From the NCBI RefSeq assembly GCF_030161415.1, contig NZ_BSSU01000018.1:1-36373 (forward strand): DNA of 36,373 nt, read 5' to 3'. The notes under the pieces are model-generated. The model made no database searches and had not been told where the DNA came from. It saw only the letters and a list, made by a program, of their open reading frames with translations. This document shows positions 34,266 through 36,373 of this stretch, in pieces (position 1 is the stretch's first letter; each line of letters starts with the position of its first letter). The DNA comes from Thalassotalea eurytherma (GTDB lineage: Bacteria > Pseudomonadota > Gammaproteobacteria > Enterobacterales > Alteromonadaceae). Position numbers and translations under genes: made by a program.

Positions 34266-35663
34266 TTAAGGCTTCACTACAGCATCTTTTATGTACCAAC
34301 TATCAGATTTGATGTCTACAACATGATTTGTTCTCAACACTCTATCAGCAATACTCACACCAGTAGCAGCCATTTCATCCAAGGGTATAATACCGTCATT
34401 TTGAAAATTACGTCTTGTTCTATGTATATTAAATGTACTTGAAAAGGACCGGTCAAAAATTTTTTCTAAACCTTCTTTCCCTAATATAAAGCCCAGCATT
34501 CCTCCCCAAGTTGCGGCTGGGTTGTCTGAGTCCCAACCAGCTAAGGTCGCTATTTTGACGGTTTTTTTGTAATCACCTTCACCGTAGAACAAGCTGATAA
34601 GGCTTGAGGCAAAATTAATTCCAGCTGCAAAACAACCGTTACAATATAGATTTCTGGAAGTGATTTTATACCCGTCACTCTCCTCAACTTGGTAGCGCTG
34701 ATACACGGCATCACGGACTTGTTCCCAAGTATTTCCTTGCAGATATTTACTTAGCACAAAATCGTACATTTTCGCAGGGTACTGACCATCTGGTAGATAA
34801 GTTCTAGCTGTGTCTGCCATCCAAAGAATGTCAGACATATCAATAGTTTGTCCGGTATAGCGAGCAGCCAGAGAATACATTACCACATAAAATTCAGCGA
34901 TAGATGCGGCTTCCCCAAATGCTACGGTACGGATAGGGAGATTAGCCAATCTTAAGGCTATATCTGGTTTGGCTGGCGCAAAGAAACCAAAAACTTCGGT
35001 TGTAAGCTGAGCGTCTATCATGTCGAAGTGGGGGTTATTTTCTGGTAGTCCGGTGAATGGAGGCAGCATTCCATTTCGCATTAGATTGTGCGCAGCTTGA
35101 TTAGATACCCATAGATAATTTTCATTGTCACCTTCAGGATCTTTTCCATAGGGTGTGATTTCATCGCTTGAATATATATGCTTAAGCCAACCCTCGCGAA
35201 TTTGTTCAGCGCTAAGCTCTGTAGTTTGGTGTTGCTCGAGTAGTGTTTGATAAATAAATTCAATATCGGTGTCATCGTCCGAACCCCATGGCTCATTGTT
35301 TTTGGCAAACACAAAGTCAATAGTTTCGGACAAATCGCTGGGTATACCTTGTCCCCAAATACTTGCTTGATCTGGTTTTCCCCAGTCTTCGGAAGTATAG
35401 AATTTGCCTGTTTTTATCTCGCCTAAATTGCCAATTTTATCCATTTCGGTAACCAACCCAGTCCAGTTCGCAATGCTTTGTCCTAGCCAGAATCCGTACA
35501 TGGACTGCTCATAGTTTGTTTTGCTTATTACTAACTCATTTGATTGTGCATGCGTTGATATTGGCTTAATAGTAGAAGGCATTTTTGTTTGGGTGCAGGA
35601 AAATAAACTAGTCAGGCATATTCCAATAAGGACAGATCGTTTAATAATATTTAAAGTTAACAA
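34266..35663 (-). CDS. ADP-ribosylglycohydrolase family lipoprotein
   Basis: A 465-residue protein with a lipoprotein signal (LFSC lipobox near residue 23) and an ADP-ribosylglycohydrolase (ARH/DraG) fold. The metal-site motifs are recognisable: SDDDTDIEF near residue 128 and AGWDSDNPAATWGGMLG near residue 378. The family removes ADP-ribose from proteins or related substrates with magnesium; export to the cell envelope is unusual for DraG, though lipoprotein ARH-like proteins exist. It is the only gene between nth copies E and D, same strand as the copies. The substrate is unknown. Confidence 0.85.
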   Translation of the reverse strand: MLTLNIIKRSVLIGICLTSLFSCTQTKMPSTIKPISTHAQSNELVISKTNYEQSMYGFWLGQSIANWTGLVTEMDKIGNLGEIKTGKFYTSEDWGKPDQASIWGQGIPSDLSETIDFVFAKNNEPWGSDDDTDIEFIYQTLLEQHQTTELSAEQIREGWLKHIYSSDEITPYGKDPEGDNENYLWVSNQAAHNLMRNGMLPPFTGLPENNPHFDMIDAQLTTEVFGFFAPAKPDIALRLANLPIRTVAFGEAASIAEFYVVMYSLAARYTGQTIDMSDILWMADTARTYLPDGQYPAKMYDFVLSKYLQGNTWEQVRDAVYQRYQVEESDGYKITSRNLYCNGCFAAGINFASSLISLFYGEGDYKKTVKIATLAGWDSDNPAATWGGMLGFILGKEGLEKIFDRSFSSTFNIHRTRRNFQNDGIIPLDEMAATGVSIADRVLRTNHVVDIKSDSWYIKDAVVKP

Positions 35664-35748
35664 GGGTATTTACACCACTCAAGCATTGTTTGATGATAAT
35701 TTAACCATTGGCTAGCAACAAAATCAATACATGACTTCGCTCATGCGG

Positions 35749-36029
35749 CTAATCAGTCTTATCTTTATACTCACATAAGTCTTCAATAATACAAGAGCCG
35801 CATCTTGGTTTGCGGGCAATACAGGTATAGCGGCCAATACAGGTATAGCGGCCATGAAGAATCAACCAATGGTGCACATCGACTTTGAATTCAGCAGGCA
35901 CCACTTTTAAGAGTTTCTTCTCAACTTCCACAACGTTTTTACCCATGGCAAATTTAGTGCGATTGGAAACGCGGTCTATATGAGTATCTACAGCAATAGT
36001 AGGCCAACCAATAGATAATGAAAGTAGAT
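35749..36029 (-). pseudogene. nth: nth 3'-end fragment E (18-bp in-frame duplication)
   Basis: The copy nearest the right edge. It is in frame from GWPTIAVDTHIDRV to CEYKDKTD and stop, but the segment GRYTCI is duplicated (GRYTCIGRYTCIARKP) by an 18-bp tandem repeat near 35818-35853. This inserts an extra Cys in the iron-sulfur loop, so even if joined to an nth 5' part it might be impaired. Without the duplication its length equals that of C and D. The upstream motif spans 36010-36029. Confidence 0.8.
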
Positions 36030-36373
36030 ATTAATTTGCTTCTGTTTTCACATAGTCTGTGCCAGAAGCGGAAGTTGGTTACTTAATTAAAAAAGGCAGC
36101 TTTGATAGCGGACGTTTCACTATTTCGTTTTTATGACTTCTCGGTGCGCTATATAGTCGTTAGAGTTCGCTTTGCTAACGGCTGCACCACGACTTAAATC
36201 GGTCGTTAGCATCAATAACTATTTGAGCTGTTTCAAGGTTAAATAAGTGGAGACTACTTTCGATTTTATAGACAACATAGACACCACAGCAGGCACTGAG
36301 ACCTAACTATGTTGACTGCTTTATATTAAAATATCATGATAGTTAATCTAAACTTGATCTCGGATTATCCATA
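36030..36373. other. Right-edge non-coding region with inverted repeats
   Basis: About 344 bases without a convincing gene. Inverted repeats built from CGTTAG/CTAACG recur at about 36160-36211, including TGCTAACG and CGTTAGCA 23 bases apart. The nth 5' part is not here, so at least one more insertion or cargo block must lie between this point and the intact gene, if one exists. Confidence 0.5.

Larger units (their letters stand above)
27207..36029 (-). other. Array of nth 3'-end repeats separating cargo genes
   Basis: Five copies (A to E, left to right) of the 3' end of nth lie on the minus strand at 27207-27467, 31064-31200, 32529-32791, 33863-34125 and 35749-36029. Between them are cargo blocks: AraC regulator with desaturase fusion, esterase, SGNH hydrolase, and ADP-ribosylglycohydrolase. 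The full-length copies C and D are each 263 bp, and E is 263 plus an 18-bp duplication. Homology between copies ends at the nth stop codon on one side, and on the other about 20 bp beyond the nth codon for Gly131 (E. coli numbering). No recombinase gene is in the window, nor is the nth 5' part. A plausible reading is repeated element insertion into nth, each element carrying a substitute 3' end. Confidence 0.75.

Noticed and set aside
36155-36215. Integron attC site
   Set aside because: The inverted cores do not meet the GTTRRRY consensus and no IntI or cassette promoter is visible; kept only as a low-interest observation.

Overview
The window looks like chromosomal DNA of a marine gammaproteobacterium of the order Alteromonadales, probably Colwelliaceae (Colwellia or Thalassotalea type). 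This is inferred from the AT-rich base use, the mix of families (DUF885 lipoprotein, AbgT transporter, MesX/MesD methionine synthase with MetR, PEP-CTERM protein, TonB receptor) and the similarity of the Nth fragments to gammaproteobacterial endonuclease III. No rRNA or tRNA gene was seen.

Layout. 1-257 holds a compound palindromic repeat. 258-9000 is ordinary chromosome: a DM13/DUF1569 pair, a PhnA-type protein, a DUF885 lipoprotein, a GNAT acetyltransferase, a class V aminotransferase, a glyoxalase, a deletion scar where a nitroreductase and a LysR gene were fused and lost, and an AbgT transporter. 9358-13737 is a sulfur/methionine module: mesX-mesD (folate-independent methionine synthase), a TauE/SafE permease and metR, with two MetR-type boxes. 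13797-16252 encodes a small Cys-rich exported protein and a His-rich TonB receptor, probably for metal uptake. 16503-26765 is again scattered housekeeping and accessory genes: lipase, CPBP protease, acyl-CoA synthetase, DUF2750 protein, RhlE helicase, LysR with a divergent DJ-1/PfpI protein, a 2OG-Fe oxygenase, a PEP-CTERM protein and a SpoU-type methyltransferase. Two copies of a small IS-derived element lie at 11560 and 16320.

26973-36373 is the unusual part. Five copies of the 3' end of nth (endonuclease III), all on the minus strand, separate cargo blocks: a fused desaturase-reductase with its AraC regulator, an esterase lipoprotein, an SGNH hydrolase and an ADP-ribosylglycohydrolase lipoprotein. 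The full copies share the same start (near Nth codon 131), end exactly at the nth stop codon, and carry a common motif of about 20 bp just before the nth homology that is not nth sequence. The 5' part of nth is not in the window. The arrangement fits repeated site-specific insertion of small cargo elements into nth, each bringing a replacement nth 3' end. The oldest, most decayed copy lies at the left, and the intact gene and a recombinase are predicted beyond the right edge. This is the best candidate for an undescribed system here. The mechanism is inference; the repeats and their boundaries are read directly from the sequence.
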